A stretch of DNA of 64,000 nt, from positions 124,001 to 188,000 of the forward strand of contig NZ_LR134173.1 in assembly GCF_900635815.1 (NCBI RefSeq), given 5' to 3'. Positions within the stretch are counted from its first letter, which is position 1. Each line of letters opens with the position of its first letter. The notes under the pieces were generated by a model. That model saw only the letters and a list, made by a program, of their open reading frames with translations, searched no databases and had not been told where the DNA came from. Shown here piece after piece: positions 35,380 to 44,427 of the stretch. Source of the stretch: Legionella cherrii. GTDB taxonomy: Bacteria > Pseudomonadota > Gammaproteobacteria > Legionellales > Legionellaceae. Made by a program: the position numbers and the translations under genes.

Positions 35380-36087
35380 TTAAATGTCCACCTCACTTTG
35401 CTCAAGTAGAACTTCATTTTCTCCCCGAATGCATTGAATTTTCCTTTTTTTTACATCAAAGACATATTGTAATCTGCAAAATTCCCTTGGATTAGAAAGT
35501 ACATTCGGATTAAAAACCACGAGATTCACTCCTTGTGGCTGTCTCGCTGAGGGAACAATTAACAAGGGATGTCCCTCTTGAGCAACTCTTCTCCCTATTT
35601 CTTGGCATTGTGTGTAATTGTCTGGATCAATTAACCAGGGGAATTCTTCTTTTTTTGCAGTAAGGTCAAGCCCTAAACCCTGACAATATATTTTCGCCAC
35701 TCTCCTATCAATGATGACGGTCTCTTGGTTTTGAAAAATATCCCAGGAATCTTTAATTTCCTGAACAAAATGATATCGTGTTTCATAAATCGTGGTATTT
35801 AATGTTTCCGAACCATACCAGCAAGCCATTGAACCATCGCTATAACGAGAGCTTGTTATGTTTTCAAATGGATAATCAATAAAATCATTTTTACTGTAAT
35901 CAAATGCACGTTGAATTAAAGATTGGTGGGTCAGTACGGGATGAGTATGACTTTCTATTGTATTTGCTGCGTCCCAATTTAGGGGATCATCACTGAGATC
36001 ATCAAATAAATCTTGAGATACTTTGATTCCTCTTATATTTCTAAAAATATCTTGTGAATATTCCCTGACAGTATCAAATAAAGACAC
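35380..36087 (-). CDS. RES-domain toxin
   Basis: 235 residues from a GTG start that lies 2 nt after the antitoxin stop. It shows the RES-family residues: Arg and Ser around 'SSRYSDGSMACWYGS', Glu in 'TTIYETRYHF', and the C-terminal 'IVPSARQPQGVNLVVFNP'. RES toxins of type II systems consume NAD+. The preceding Xre/DUF2384-type gene is its partner, and the pair is probably controlled by the palindrome upstream of that gene. Confidence 0.9.
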   Translation of the reverse strand: MSLFDTVREYSQDIFRNIRGIKVSQDLFDDLSDDPLNWDAANTIESHTHPVLTHQSLIQRAFDYSKNDFIDYPFENITSSRYSDGSMACWYGSETLNTTIYETRYHFVQEIKDSWDIFQNQETVIIDRRVAKIYCQGLGLDLTAKKEEFPWLIDPDNYTQCQEIGRRVAQEGHPLLIVPSARQPQGVNLVVFNPNVLSNPREFCRLQYVFDVKKRKIQCIRGENEVLLEQSEVDI

Positions 36088-36089
36088 GT

Positions 36090-36494
36090 TTACTGGCCTC
36101 GCAGAAAATCAGTGAGTCGTCTTATTTGAGCAATGCCAATATAACCTTGCTCCAGCATCACATCCAAAGGGCGTAGATTATGCAGCTTTTGATTTCTTCC
36201 TTTTATCCATTGATAGACTAATTCTCGATTGTATGGATAGAGTATTCTCAAATTTTTATGAATCCCTAAAAGATTGCCCACTCGCTCCATTGTATCCCTA
36301 CCCGATATATGAGCCGTTCCCTTCTTAAATTTAGCAAGTTGTGCAGGGCTTATGCCGCCTAACAATTCACACTCTTCTTCATTTTTTAATTGCCAATGCT
36401 TAAAAAGGGCAATGACGTTCTGAGTATTACGTTTCAAAACGTCTTCACTTAAATCTTGTGATGTATTAAACGGTGCTAAATGTAAATGATTCAT
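36090..36494 (-). CDS. Xre/MbcA/ParS-type antitoxin
   Basis: 134 residues from ATG 36494 (AGAGG 8 nt upstream). The longer frame to 36614 is hydrophobic and would run through the operator. The N-terminal half is a helix-turn-helix ('ECELLGGISPAQLAKFKKGT'), followed by the DUF2384-like toxin-binding part ('RVGNLLGIHKNLRILYPYN', 'RPLDVMLEQGYIGIAQIRRL'). It neutralises the downstream RES toxin and represses the operon. Confidence 0.9.
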   Translation of the reverse strand: MNHLHLAPFNTSQDLSEDVLKRNTQNVIALFKHWQLKNEEECELLGGISPAQLAKFKKGTAHISGRDTMERVGNLLGIHKNLRILYPYNRELVYQWIKGRNQKLHNLRPLDVMLEQGYIGIAQIRRLTDFLRGQ

Positions 36495-36503
36495 GCTATT
36501 ACC

Positions 36504-36536
36504 TCTATTTATAGATAATAATAGTATATAAATAGA
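36504..36536 (-). promoter_or_regulatory. Toxin-antitoxin operator, 10-bp inverted repeat
   Basis: TCTATTTATA (36504-36513) and TATAAATAGA (36527-36536) form a perfect inverted repeat with a 13-nt spacer. It lies just before the antitoxin start and ribosome site. A TATACT -10-like box on the minus strand (36523-36528) overlaps it. This fits autorepression by the antitoxin. Confidence 0.6.
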
Positions 36537-36647
36537 TTTTTTACAATAAATCGAGTAAAGAAGGATAAATACACTCAAATGAATGCCCTGCTTTAAAAGA
36601 GACTCAGCATCCAATTTAATCGATTGATAGGCTTTTTTTACGGGCGA

Positions 36648-36974
36648 TTAAGAAACAGGATAAAAGCCATTCACGACTTCTACAGGCTCACGAATAATGA
36701 GACGTTTCCCAACCATTTCTTTCACTTGAGGTAATACCGCATCCACATTTTCCGGTGTATCAACGAATTGCACTACTAAAGGAAGATTGCTACCTATATC
36801 AACCAATGAGGTTGATACAACAGGGCTTTTTAAGGTAAATCCGGCAATTGCGCGCAACACAGTTCCTCCAGCAATTCCCTGTTTATCCAGCATACTTAAA
36901 AGTTCAAGATGTAGGGGACGATGTTGCCATTTATCTCCTTCGTTAATATAAATAGAAACTTTTACATGATTCAT
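36648..36974 (-). CDS. DUF190 family protein
   Basis: 108 residues, PII-like in shape: 'KVSIYINEGDKWQHRPLHLE', 'GIAGGTVLRAIAGF' and 'PLVVQFVDTPENVDAVLPQV'. DUF190 genes are frequent companions of crcB, and here it starts one nucleotide after the crcB stop. It probably modulates ion export or senses a nucleotide. The exact role is unknown. Confidence 0.9.
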   Translation of the reverse strand: MNHVKVSIYINEGDKWQHRPLHLELLSMLDKQGIAGGTVLRAIAGFTLKSPVVSTSLVDIGSNLPLVVQFVDTPENVDAVLPQVKEMVGKRLIIREPVEVVNGFYPVS

Positions 36975-36975
36975 A

Positions 36976-37350
36976 TTAGATTGTCCGAGCGAGCACTACG
37001 CCCGCAATAGCTGCTGCTAGTGATAAAACATTATTACAAATAATATTTAGTGCAGCAAGGGCGTAATCACTTTGTTCCAACAACACATAGCTTTCATAAC
37101 TGAAACTTGAAAATGTTGTATAACCGCCACAAAATCCAACTGCAATAAACAAGCGCCATCTTGGATCAACCTCTACCCGCTCTAAAGTCCAGGTCATAAA
37201 AAAACCAAGGATAAAACTTCCAGTAAGATTAACAATAAATGTTCCAAAAGGAATACCTGCAGATAAATATTTGACGGAAAAACGGTTCACTAAATAACGC
37301 AAATTCGCACCAATGATCGCGCCACAAGAGATCCAAAAAAAATTATTCAA
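36976..37350 (-). CDS. crcB: Fluoride exporter CrcB (Fluc channel)
   Basis: 124 residues with four membrane helices and the family motifs 'GAIIGANLRYLVN', 'FGTFIVNLTGSFILGFF' and 'GFCGGYTTFSSFSYE' (Phe box and central Thr/Ser). It forms the dual-topology fluoride channel of the inner membrane. The start appears to be a TTG at 37350 preceded by AAGGAA. I looked for a fluoride riboswitch in the leader and did not see one. It is cotranscribed with the DUF190 gene. Confidence 0.92.
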   Translation of the reverse strand: MNNFFWISCGAIIGANLRYLVNRFSVKYLSAGIPFGTFIVNLTGSFILGFFMTWTLERVEVDPRWRLFIAVGFCGGYTTFSSFSYESYVLLEQSDYALAALNIICNNVLSLAAAIAGVVLARTI

Positions 37351-37439
37351 GGTATTCTTCCTTTTTTTAAACGACTTCCAATGGTCTAAAAGCGATAATA
37401 CATAAAAAAAAAAGACGAGTAAATTTAACCTGCAGCCTG

Positions 37440-37530
37440 TTTACTATCCCTGTCATCCACGAATGATGAGAGAATCCCTGCGCCGCAGCCCCGACTTGCG
37501 AGGAAAGATCCCTCGCTACGCCTGAGATGA
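37440..37530. repeat. Dispersed repeat that forms the end of the deacetylase gene
   Basis: 'CCTGTCATCCACGAATGATG ... CCCTCGCTACGCC TGAGATGATGGG' belongs to the same loose family as 15970-16030 and 35245-35345, with inverted ends (CATC ... GATG). Its right end supplies the last codons and the stop of the leftward deacetylase gene. Confidence 0.45.
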
Positions 37531-38364
37531 TGGGAAAAATGCATGTTCATCTTGGGCTAAATGAACCTGAAATTCATCACAATCTTTTAAAAATTCTTCG
37601 CTTAAAAAATAATTAAATTCATTTAAACGTGCAGGGGATATAGGATCAACAGGGCTCACTTTATCTGCTGGATGACACATAATCAGTGTGTTTTCCTTAA
37701 CTAAACTCATCCACTTTCTGAACAACTCTCGATAATTTGCATCAGGTGCAAAATCATAAATGCCCGAGAAGTAACGATTATGTGGAATGCCCAAATCTAT
37801 CAGTTGCTTCAGTAATGCCTTACCTCCTGTAAACGCCAATACTTTTGCTTTAAATCGACTTTGCGGCAAATTAATGGACGGCCAAGTAGCGCGAACAAAA
37901 GTTCCATAATTTTTCAATCTTTGTTCATAAAGATCCAAAATGACTTTCCGTATCCCTGGAAATTGATGCACATGCTGGTGGCCATCAATAAAATCAGGCG
38001 GTTGTTGCATGATATCTATGAACTGCTCCAATTGAGCTAAAAATTCTTTTGCAATAAAAGATAATTTCAGCGCGTGCAGATGCGACTTAATCAACAATTC
38101 ATGTAATGTAAAAGATGATTGTTGTGGGTTGGATGCTAAATAACCTTCCGTTAGATTAAAATGCAAACCAATCTGGATGTGCTTACATTTTTTTAAAGAG
38201 AGCAGCTCTTTGGCATGAGGAATAAAACTCGGCATATTCACCATGCAACTTACAGCAGACAGACGCCCTATATGTACTAATTTTAAAATACCTTCCGAAA
38301 TCCCGGAATCCAAACCAAAGTCATCTGCACATAGAACAATAGTTTTCGAATCAATCACAATCAA
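37516..38364 (-). CDS. ChbG/HpnK-family carbohydrate deacetylase
   Basis: 282 residues. Metal-binding and family motifs: 'TIVLCADDFGLDSGISEGIL' (Asp pair), 'IQIGLHFNLTEG' (His) and 'FIDGHQHVHQFPGIRKVIL' (His pair), plus 'TLIMCHPADK'. Family members remove N-acetyl groups from sugars such as chitobiose, or from glycosyl-hopanoid intermediates. The start in the open frame is a TTG at 38364, with a GTG two codons later as the alternative. The C-terminal residues are encoded by repeat DNA. Confidence 0.88.
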   Translation of the reverse strand: MIVIDSKTIVLCADDFGLDSGISEGILKLVHIGRLSAVSCMVNMPSFIPHAKELLSLKKCKHIQIGLHFNLTEGYLASNPQQSSFTLHELLIKSHLHALKLSFIAKEFLAQLEQFIDIMQQPPDFIDGHQHVHQFPGIRKVILDLYEQRLKNYGTFVRATWPSINLPQSRFKAKVLAFTGGKALLKQLIDLGIPHNRYFSGIYDFAPDANYRELFRKWMSLVKENTLIMCHPADKVSPVDPISPARLNEFNYFLSEEFLKDCDEFQVHLAQDEHAFFPSSQA

Positions 38365-38442
38365 GCGCCAATACTTTGTAACAAAAGCATATGATATATC
38401 ATTTTAACGGTAATATTGTAGCCTGAGTGCAGAGAAGAATCC

Positions 38443-38492
38443 GAAACGTGTGTATGCTAGAAAAATGCTCACCAACAGGGCACACACGTTTC
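38443..38492. terminator. Inverted repeat after the EamA gene
   Basis: GAAACGTGTGT (38443-38453) and ACACACGTTTC (38482-38492) form a perfect 11-bp inverted repeat with a 28-nt spacer, 27 nt past the stop of the leftward EamA gene. It may be a terminator, a protein site or a remnant of a small mobile palindrome. Confidence 0.4.
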
Positions 38493-38518
38493 ACGTAAAA
38501 TGAAGGTCGTTACATTTT

Positions 38519-39421
38519 TTACCTTAAAGCTGCTTCTGTCTGTGTTTTTACAGGAAAAAAGCGAGCCCCCAAAATATTGATGAACAAGCCACCAATCACT
38601 AATAATCCTGCAGCGAGCTTCCACAGTTGGAACGGTTCATCCAATACGAAAACCGAACTAATCATTGCCACAATGGGAACCAACAAAGTAAAGGGCGCGA
38701 CCATTCCCACAGGATAACGAGCAATGAGCCAGTTCCAAACCCCATAACCTATCCAGGTCGAAGCGAAAACAATATAAAACAATGATAATGTACCCCGCCA
38801 ACTTATATGTTCGTAGGTATAAACAAAACTCGATGCGCCCTCAAATATCAAAGAAAAAAGAAACATCGGGATGCAGGCAACAAAACTCCCCCACACAATA
38901 ATTGCCATCATGTTGTTGTTACTGCCTTTAATTTTCTTGGTGATCAGATTTCCTAAGCCCCATGTTGCGGCAGCAGCAAGAATAAAAATAAAACCAAGCA
39001 AAGAGATATCACTGTCAAAATGCATCGCAACTAAACCAATCCCCGCAAAAGCAACCAGGGCACCTATAATCTGGCCTAGATTGGGCTGCTCACCCAAAAA
39101 AATTACTGCGAAAAACATACTAAAAAATACTTGGGTCTGCATGAGTAAAGACGCCATTCCAGCTGGCATACCAACATTCATGCCGATAAATAGGAAGGCA
39201 AATTGCAATGCAAACATGACAAAGCCATATAAGACAATCTCCTTAAATGACGCATGAGGTATTTTGACAAAAAATACAGCCGGCACACTGGCAAATAAAA
39301 AACGTAGCGCACACAGTAGCAGAGGTGAAATTTCTTCCAGTCCAAAGGAAACAAAAAGAAAATTTACCCCCCAAATCAAAACGACTAAAAGAGCCAATAA
39401 AAGATGTGTAATAGGCATCAT
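38519..39421 (-). CDS. EamA-family transporter (DMT superfamily)
   Basis: 300 residues with ten hydrophobic helices in two repeated halves ('HLLLALLVVLIWGVNFLFV' opens the first, 'FIFILAAAATWGLGNLITKK' opens the second). Each half has the EamA pattern of a Trp-Gly near the helix start. GGAG lies about 5 nt before the first ATG. It probably exports amino acids or other small metabolites, and the substrate is unknown. Confidence 0.9.
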   Translation of the reverse strand: MMPITHLLLALLVVLIWGVNFLFVSFGLEEISPLLLCALRFLFASVPAVFFVKIPHASFKEIVLYGFVMFALQFAFLFIGMNVGMPAGMASLLMQTQVFFSMFFAVIFLGEQPNLGQIIGALVAFAGIGLVAMHFDSDISLLGFIFILAAAATWGLGNLITKKIKGSNNNMMAIIVWGSFVACIPMFLFSLIFEGASSFVYTYEHISWRGTLSLFYIVFASTWIGYGVWNWLIARYPVGMVAPFTLLVPIVAMISSVFVLDEPFQLWKLAAGLLVIGGLFINILGARFFPVKTQTEAALR

Positions 39422-39737
39422 CAGTGCTCCAATAAAAAACTTATTTTAGCCTAAAGTCTGTTATAAAGCTATTTAAACCGTTTACTTTTTGCTCAGCTTA
39501 GTGGTTAAAATTAAGAAAAGATTTGATTGCAATTTAGTGTTGGATACAGGAATCAGGATAAATTTAATTTCTATTTTGTAATCACCACGTTAAACTGCAC
39601 TATTCTTTTTAAAATAGGTTTAAAGAGGCCTGTTGAGAAGCACTATAATCCCCTTCACCCGGAGTACAATGCAAAATGCTGGGTTGCCCGCGGCGCTTCG
39701 TCCAGGCTATATTCCACTACTTTTTATGGCTTAAATT
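39422..39737. other. Gene-free gap before rdgB
   Basis: A frame of 82 codons at 39527-39775 exists but overlaps the rdgB start and has no family features. The right part (about 39650-39715, 'CCCTTCACCCGGAG ... GCGGCGCTTCGTCCAGGCTA') is a dispersed repeat resembling those at 12338-12358 and 62742-62775. The promoter of rdgB should be here. Confidence 0.4.
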
Positions 39738-40322
39738 ATGAAAGAAATTATTCTCGCTACCAGCAATTCCGGTAAAATTAAAGAATTACGCGATTTATTA
39801 GCACCAATAGAATGTATCCCACAAAGCGATTTAGGTGTCACTGATGCCATAGAAAATGGCTTAAGCTTTATTGAAAATGCACTAATTAAAGCACGTCATG
39901 CCAGTCTACATACAGGTAAACCTGCTTTAGCGGATGATTCGGGCTTAGTAGTACCGGCCTTAAATGGCGAACCGGGTATTTATTCTGCTCGCTATGCCGG
40001 CGATAATGCAACCGATGTGGAAAACATCCATTTACTCTTGGAAAAAATGACTCATATTCCCTCACAACAGAGGGAAGCATGGTTTTATTGTGCCATAGCA
40101 TTAGTACAGCATGCCAATGATCCTACGCCAATCATCGCCACAGGACTATGCAAAGGGATGATCCACACTCACGCTGTTGGCGACAGTGGATTTGGTTATG
40201 ATCCCATTTTTTATATTCCTGACTTTCAATGCACAGTAGCTCAATTACCTGCTAAAATTAAAAATAATATCAGTCACCGCGCACAAGCATTAAAGCAACT
40301 GCGTACTCTAATTAAGAATTGA
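39738..40322 (+). CDS. rdgB: XTP/dITP pyrophosphatase (HAM1/RdgB)
   Basis: 194 residues with the HAM1 motifs '[19 protein letters not shown]', '[13 protein letters not shown]', '[21 protein letters not shown]' and '[14 protein letters not shown]'. It hydrolyses non-canonical purine triphosphates to keep them out of DNA. The stop TGA overlaps the ATG of the next gene by one base, so the two are probably co-translated. Confidence 0.95.
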   Translation: MKEIILATSNSGKIKELRDLLAPIECIPQSDLGVTDAIENGLSFIENALIKARHASLHTGKPALADDSGLVVPALNGEPGIYSARYAGDNATDVENIHLLLEKMTHIPSQQREAWFYCAIALVQHANDPTPIIATGLCKGMIHTHAVGDSGFGYDPIFYIPDFQCTVAQLPAKIKNNISHRAQALKQLRTLIKN

Positions 40323-42010
40323 TGATGGACACTGATGCACTCTTTGCGCAAGCATATAAGTTCCAATATGAAGGACATTTGCCCCAAGCCATTAGCCTTT
40401 ATGAACAAATCCTGTTACAAGAACCTAAGCATCTTAATACCTTGCATTTTTTAGGGCTTACTTATGCTCAGTTAGGGGATATGGATAATGCCATTCTCTA
40501 TCTCTTACAAGCACTCTCGTTAAATCCAGAGAATGCAAGTTTGCTTAATAACATAGCGAATGCGTACAAAAAACTGCACCGCCTGGATAAGGCAATTGAA
40601 TACTATCAACAGGCCATCAAACTGAAACCGGATTATGCTCAAGCTCATAATAACTTGGCCACGGTGTATGCATTACAACATAATTATCCCCAAGCGCTAT
40701 TACATTATACCCGAGCAGTTCATGCTGAACCTGATTTTAGTGCAGCACATTTTAATTTAGGCTTATTATTGCTGCAAAATAATCAATTGGATGCAGCCAA
40801 AACCCAATTTAATAATGTAGTCTCCTTAAATCCTTTTCATACTGAAGCCTTGTTTTATCTCGGTGTTTTACATCTGGAAAAAAATGCGCTGGCCGAAGCA
40901 GAAGAAGCATTTCAAAACGTGTTAGAGCAAGACAGTAAGCAAATAGAAGCGCTTTCCAACTTAGGAGTGATCGCTTTAAAAAGGCAGCAAAACCAATTGG
41001 CAATTGATTATTTTAGTAAGGCATTAGCCTTGGACAATGAGAACATCGAGGCACGCAATAACTTAGCTGCGACCTTTATGCATCATGATCGTTTCGAGAA
41101 TGCACTCATGCATTATGACGTATTACTGCAAAAAGAACCGGATAATATTGAATATTTATACAATTCCGGCGTAGCCCAAATGGCTTTAGGCCATTTAAAT
41201 GAAGCCATTATTCTTTTTGATCACATACTCGAGTTAGAGAGCACTCATACCTCCTCTCTCAACAATCTGGCCGCGATTTATCTTAAATTGGAACAAAAAG
41301 TTAAAGCCAAAGAATATTTAGAACGTGCTCTGGAGATTAATCCAGAAGATACAATAAGCGCCCACATGCTCTCCGCTCTTACCAGAAATAAACAAGCAAC
41401 AACGACTCCTGAGTATGCCCATAATTTATTTAATAACTACGCGCTTTATTATGATCAACACATGAAAGGCACGTTAAACTATTCCATCCCACAACACATA
41501 GCACGTGTAATTCACCAATTAGAATTACCTGCAAACACCCATACCTTGGATTTAGGCTGTGGAACGGGTTTAACTGGGATTGTTCTTCGTGAAGTCAGTA
41601 AACACTTAACCGGGGTTGATATTTCTGAAAAAATGCTGGCCCAGGCTAAGTCAAAGGTAATCTATGATAATTTGGTGGAAGCGGAACTCAATCAATTTCT
41701 GGAGCAAAACAAGGCAACGTATAATTTGATTATTGCCGCCGATGTCCTACCCTATTTTGGTGAGCTCGATGCGCTATTTCATACAATTCATCAACATCTG
41801 AAATCCAAAGGGTATTTTATTTTTACTACAGAAATCAGCTTGGAGAATCCCTGGTCGCTTGAAACAACTGCTCGTTTCAGCCATCATCCGGACTACATCA
41901 AAAAATTAGTAGAACAAAATCAGTTCCAACTCGTTAAACAGGAAAAAATTCCTGCACGCATACAAGAACAACGCGTTTTGGAGGCCATGCTTTATATCTT
42001 AACAATTTGA
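40322..42010 (+). CDS. TPR-repeat protein fused to a SAM methyltransferase
   Basis: 562 residues. Residues 1-355 are about ten tetratricopeptide repeats ('LLNNIANAYKKLHRLDKAIE', 'AHNNLATVYALQHNYPQALL'). Residues of about 370-560 are a class I methyltransferase with motif I 'LDLGCGTGLTGIVL', motif II 'TGVDISEKMLAQAK' and 'LIIAADVLPYFGELD'. The TPR part probably recruits a protein substrate. The TGATG overlap with rdgB sets the start at 40322, or one codon later. The target is unknown. Confidence 0.9.
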   Translation: MMDTDALFAQAYKFQYEGHLPQAISLYEQILLQEPKHLNTLHFLGLTYAQLGDMDNAILYLLQALSLNPENASLLNNIANAYKKLHRLDKAIEYYQQAIKLKPDYAQAHNNLATVYALQHNYPQALLHYTRAVHAEPDFSAAHFNLGLLLLQNNQLDAAKTQFNNVVSLNPFHTEALFYLGVLHLEKNALAEAEEAFQNVLEQDSKQIEALSNLGVIALKRQQNQLAIDYFSKALALDNENIEARNNLAATFMHHDRFENALMHYDVLLQKEPDNIEYLYNSGVAQMALGHLNEAIILFDHILELESTHTSSLNNLAAIYLKLEQKVKAKEYLERALEINPEDTISAHMLSALTRNKQATTTPEYAHNLFNNYALYYDQHMKGTLNYSIPQHIARVIHQLELPANTHTLDLGCGTGLTGIVLREVSKHLTGVDISEKMLAQAKSKVIYDNLVEAELNQFLEQNKATYNLIIAADVLPYFGELDALFHTIHQHLKSKGYFIFTTEISLENPWSLETTARFSHHPDYIKKLVEQNQFQLVKQEKIPARIQEQRVLEAMLYILTI

Positions 42011-42106
42011 ATAATTTTAAGCAATTAAGCAAAAAAATAGATATACTATATTATATAAGGAATGGGAAAGTGACTCTACCACTTTTATAGAGAGCAAGGA
42101 GCTTAT

Positions 42107-44188
42107 ATGTCGAGGCCCATCAATGCACATAAATTTGTCGAGGCACCACAACTAACTTCCGATGAACAACATGAAATCAATCGGAAAATTGATTATGAAA
42201 CCGCAAAATCATTTCACAGCATGGTTAAACTTGGCGCTTTCGCCAATATCTGCGGTGCCTTCCTTTATGTTCTTGCTATCTATAATACAACCCAACCTGT
42301 ATTAATCATTTCTTGGTATAGTCTTTTGGTGATTGCCAACTTACTCAATGTATTATGGGCCCTACGCTTTGAATACAAACATATAAGCCGTAAAGAAATT
42401 CTTAAGTGTCGAAGAGGTTTTCTCTACATCGTCATTTTAATATGTCTGATATGGAGCAGCATTGGCATTGTGTTTATGGATGATGGAATGCATCAACAGA
42501 TGACCACCATTATCTTTTTATCTGCGGTTTTGATTTGTTTTTCGTTCTCGACAGCAATTGATTTAACCATGGGAATTGCCAGCATTGTTTGTTTGCTTAC
42601 CCCTACTATTTTATATCATTCTTATATAACCATCAGTGCATTTCATTCTCAAGCGGGCAATATCAGTATGTCAATTACTGGTTCATTTGTGATACTTGGA
42701 ATCTTTATGCTCATTGCCTGCTTTGTAGCCAATAGAATCATTTTAAAATTATTTCGTTTGGGTTATGAAAATGCTTTACTGAGCCATAAACTGGAAAACT
42801 TGAATGCTCTTTTGGAACAACGGGTCAAAGAACGCACTGAAGCGTTAGAAAAATCATTAAAATTAGTCACCTACCAGGCGACGCATGATTTATTAACCGA
42901 TTTACCTAATGAACGTTTTCTTTATGAACACATAAATAATGTAGCCGAAAGAGCCGTTAAAGATCATCACAAATTTGCCATTGCCTGCTTTTCATTAAAC
43001 AATATGATGAAAATTAATGACAGTATCGGTCATCACGCATCCGCCACCATTATTCATCGTATTGCCCAACGGTTTAGTCAACTTGCAGAAAAGAACTCCA
43101 AATATTTCTTTTCATTATTACGTAAAGATGTATTTGTTATTCTAATTGATCCCATCATCGACATTCTGGAAATAGAAGAATGTACTCAGGATTTATTTAT
43201 TGTATTAGATAATCCTGTCTATGTAGCACAACAAGAATTGAATTTAACCGCAAGTATTGGTATCAGTGTATTTCCCGATGATGGCCGGGATGTAGACACA
43301 CTGATTACACATGCAGAAGCGGCACGCACCCTTGCCACAGAGCGCGGAGGCAATAGTGTTCGTGTTTATAATACGATAATAACCGCCGATGCTACGAGAC
43401 AATTAAACATTGAAAATCAACTCTATCGGGCGATTGAAAACAATGAATTAATCCTAAATTACCAGCCATTCATTGACTTACGAACCGGGACTATTTGTGG
43501 TGCAGAAGCCTTAGTGCGCTGGAATAATCCCGTGTTAGGATTGCTTTCCCCAATGGAGTTTATCCCCTTAGCAGAAACAAACGGCATGATTCTTCCCATT
43601 GGTGAATGGGTATTAAGCACTGCTTGCCAACAATTGAAAAAATGGCATAACAGTGGATTTAAATTGATTATGTCCGTTAATTTGTCAGCGAAACAGTTAG
43701 TACAACATGATCTGGTCGAGCATATTGCACAAATTTTAGCTGATCTGAAACTTTCTCCCAAGTACCTTGAGTTAGAACTCACGGAGTCGAATGCATTTCA
43801 AAATGAAGCCATTCCAATTATTAATAAATTTACGGAAATGGGTATTTCCCTGGCCATTGATGACTTTGGTACAGGTTACTCAGAGTTTGGTAATCTTAAG
43901 CTCTTTAAAGTCAATAAAATAAAAATTGATAAAACATTTATTCAAGATATTGACGTGAGTATTGATAGTAGAAACATCGTAAGCAATACCATTGCCTTGG
44001 CACATAGGATGAATATTGATTGCTTGGCAGAAGGAGTAGAAACCCTAGAGCAAATTAAATTCTTAAAAGAAAATGGATGTTACATCATGCAAGGTTATTA
44101 CTTCAGTCAACCGCTGGATGTCAAAGAGTTTTCCGAGTTTTTAAAAACGCACTCCAAAAATAACTACGAGGCACTAACGAATTGGTGA
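42107..44188 (+). CDS. Membrane-anchored degenerate GGDEF / intact EAL protein
   Basis: 693 residues. The N-terminal 220 residues hold about six membrane helices, followed by a short coiled coil ('ALLEQRVKERTEALEKSLKL'). The GGDEF domain has RKDVF (339-343) where GGDEF is expected, so it should not make c-di-GMP. The EAL domain is complete: AEALVRW (E467), 'MSVNLSAKQL', 'LELELTESNAF' and DDFGTGYSE. It is therefore most likely a c-di-GMP phosphodiesterase with a membrane sensor. AAGGAG lies before the ATG. It stands upstream of the PKS genes but is separated from them by a repeat. Confidence 0.92.
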   Translation: MSRPINAHKFVEAPQLTSDEQHEINRKIDYETAKSFHSMVKLGAFANICGAFLYVLAIYNTTQPVLIISWYSLLVIANLLNVLWALRFEYKHISRKEILKCRRGFLYIVILICLIWSSIGIVFMDDGMHQQMTTIIFLSAVLICFSFSTAIDLTMGIASIVCLLTPTILYHSYITISAFHSQAGNISMSITGSFVILGIFMLIACFVANRIILKLFRLGYENALLSHKLENLNALLEQRVKERTEALEKSLKLVTYQATHDLLTDLPNERFLYEHINNVAERAVKDHHKFAIACFSLNNMMKINDSIGHHASATIIHRIAQRFSQLAEKNSKYFFSLLRKDVFVILIDPIIDILEIEECTQDLFIVLDNPVYVAQQELNLTASIGISVFPDDGRDVDTLITHAEAARTLATERGGNSVRVYNTIITADATRQLNIENQLYRAIENNELILNYQPFIDLRTGTICGAEALVRWNNPVLGLLSPMEFIPLAETNGMILPIGEWVLSTACQQLKKWHNSGFKLIMSVNLSAKQLVQHDLVEHIAQILADLKLSPKYLELELTESNAFQNEAIPIINKFTEMGISLAIDDFGTGYSEFGNLKLFKVNKIKIDKTFIQDIDVSIDSRNIVSNTIALAHRMNIDCLAEGVETLEQIKFLKENGCYIMQGYYFSQPLDVKEFSEFLKTHSKNNYEALTNW

Positions 44189-44221
44189 AGCCAGTGCATC
44201 CCATCACTTCTGAAAAATCTC

Positions 44222-44333
44222 GTAGCCTGACTGCAGCAGGTTGGGCCTCAGCCCAACACTTTCTCTAAACGCAAATCTATTTTCGAGTTTTGTTGGGCCA
44301 GAGCCCAAACTTCAGATACTACACCCAGGTTAC
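44222..44333. repeat. Dispersed element with inverted ends before the PKS operon
   Basis: GTAGCCTG (44222-44229) and CAGGTTAC (44326-44333) are near-perfect inverted ends. Inside are two hairpins, GTTGGGC-CTCA-GCCCAAC (44240-44257) and GTTGGGC-CAGA-GCCCAAA (44292-44309). Similar blocks occur at 12238-12358. It lies just before the PKS start region, so it may affect the leader or insulate the operon from the EAL gene. Confidence 0.55.
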
Positions 44334-44427
44334 AACATCATCCCTCAATATAAAGATGACATTAACTAAGAGTATTGATAGCATGATGCAAGTTCAGATA
44401 ATCGATTTAGCAAAATGGAAGTTGCAT

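Noticed and set aside
37351..37515. Fluoride riboswitch upstream of crcB
   Set aside because: The leader lacks the conserved GGNGATGG and GCTGATG blocks. Only A/T-rich sequence and a dispersed repeat are present.
39527..39775. Open frame of 82 codons before rdgB
   Set aside because: It overlaps the rdgB start, is formed partly from dispersed repeat DNA and shows no domain or ribosome site.
44290..44427. Upstream extension of the large PKS frame to a TTG
   Set aside because: The extension runs through the repeat at 44222-44333, has no ribosome site and goes beyond the normal FAAL N-terminus. ATG 44428 has GGAAG at 6 nt.
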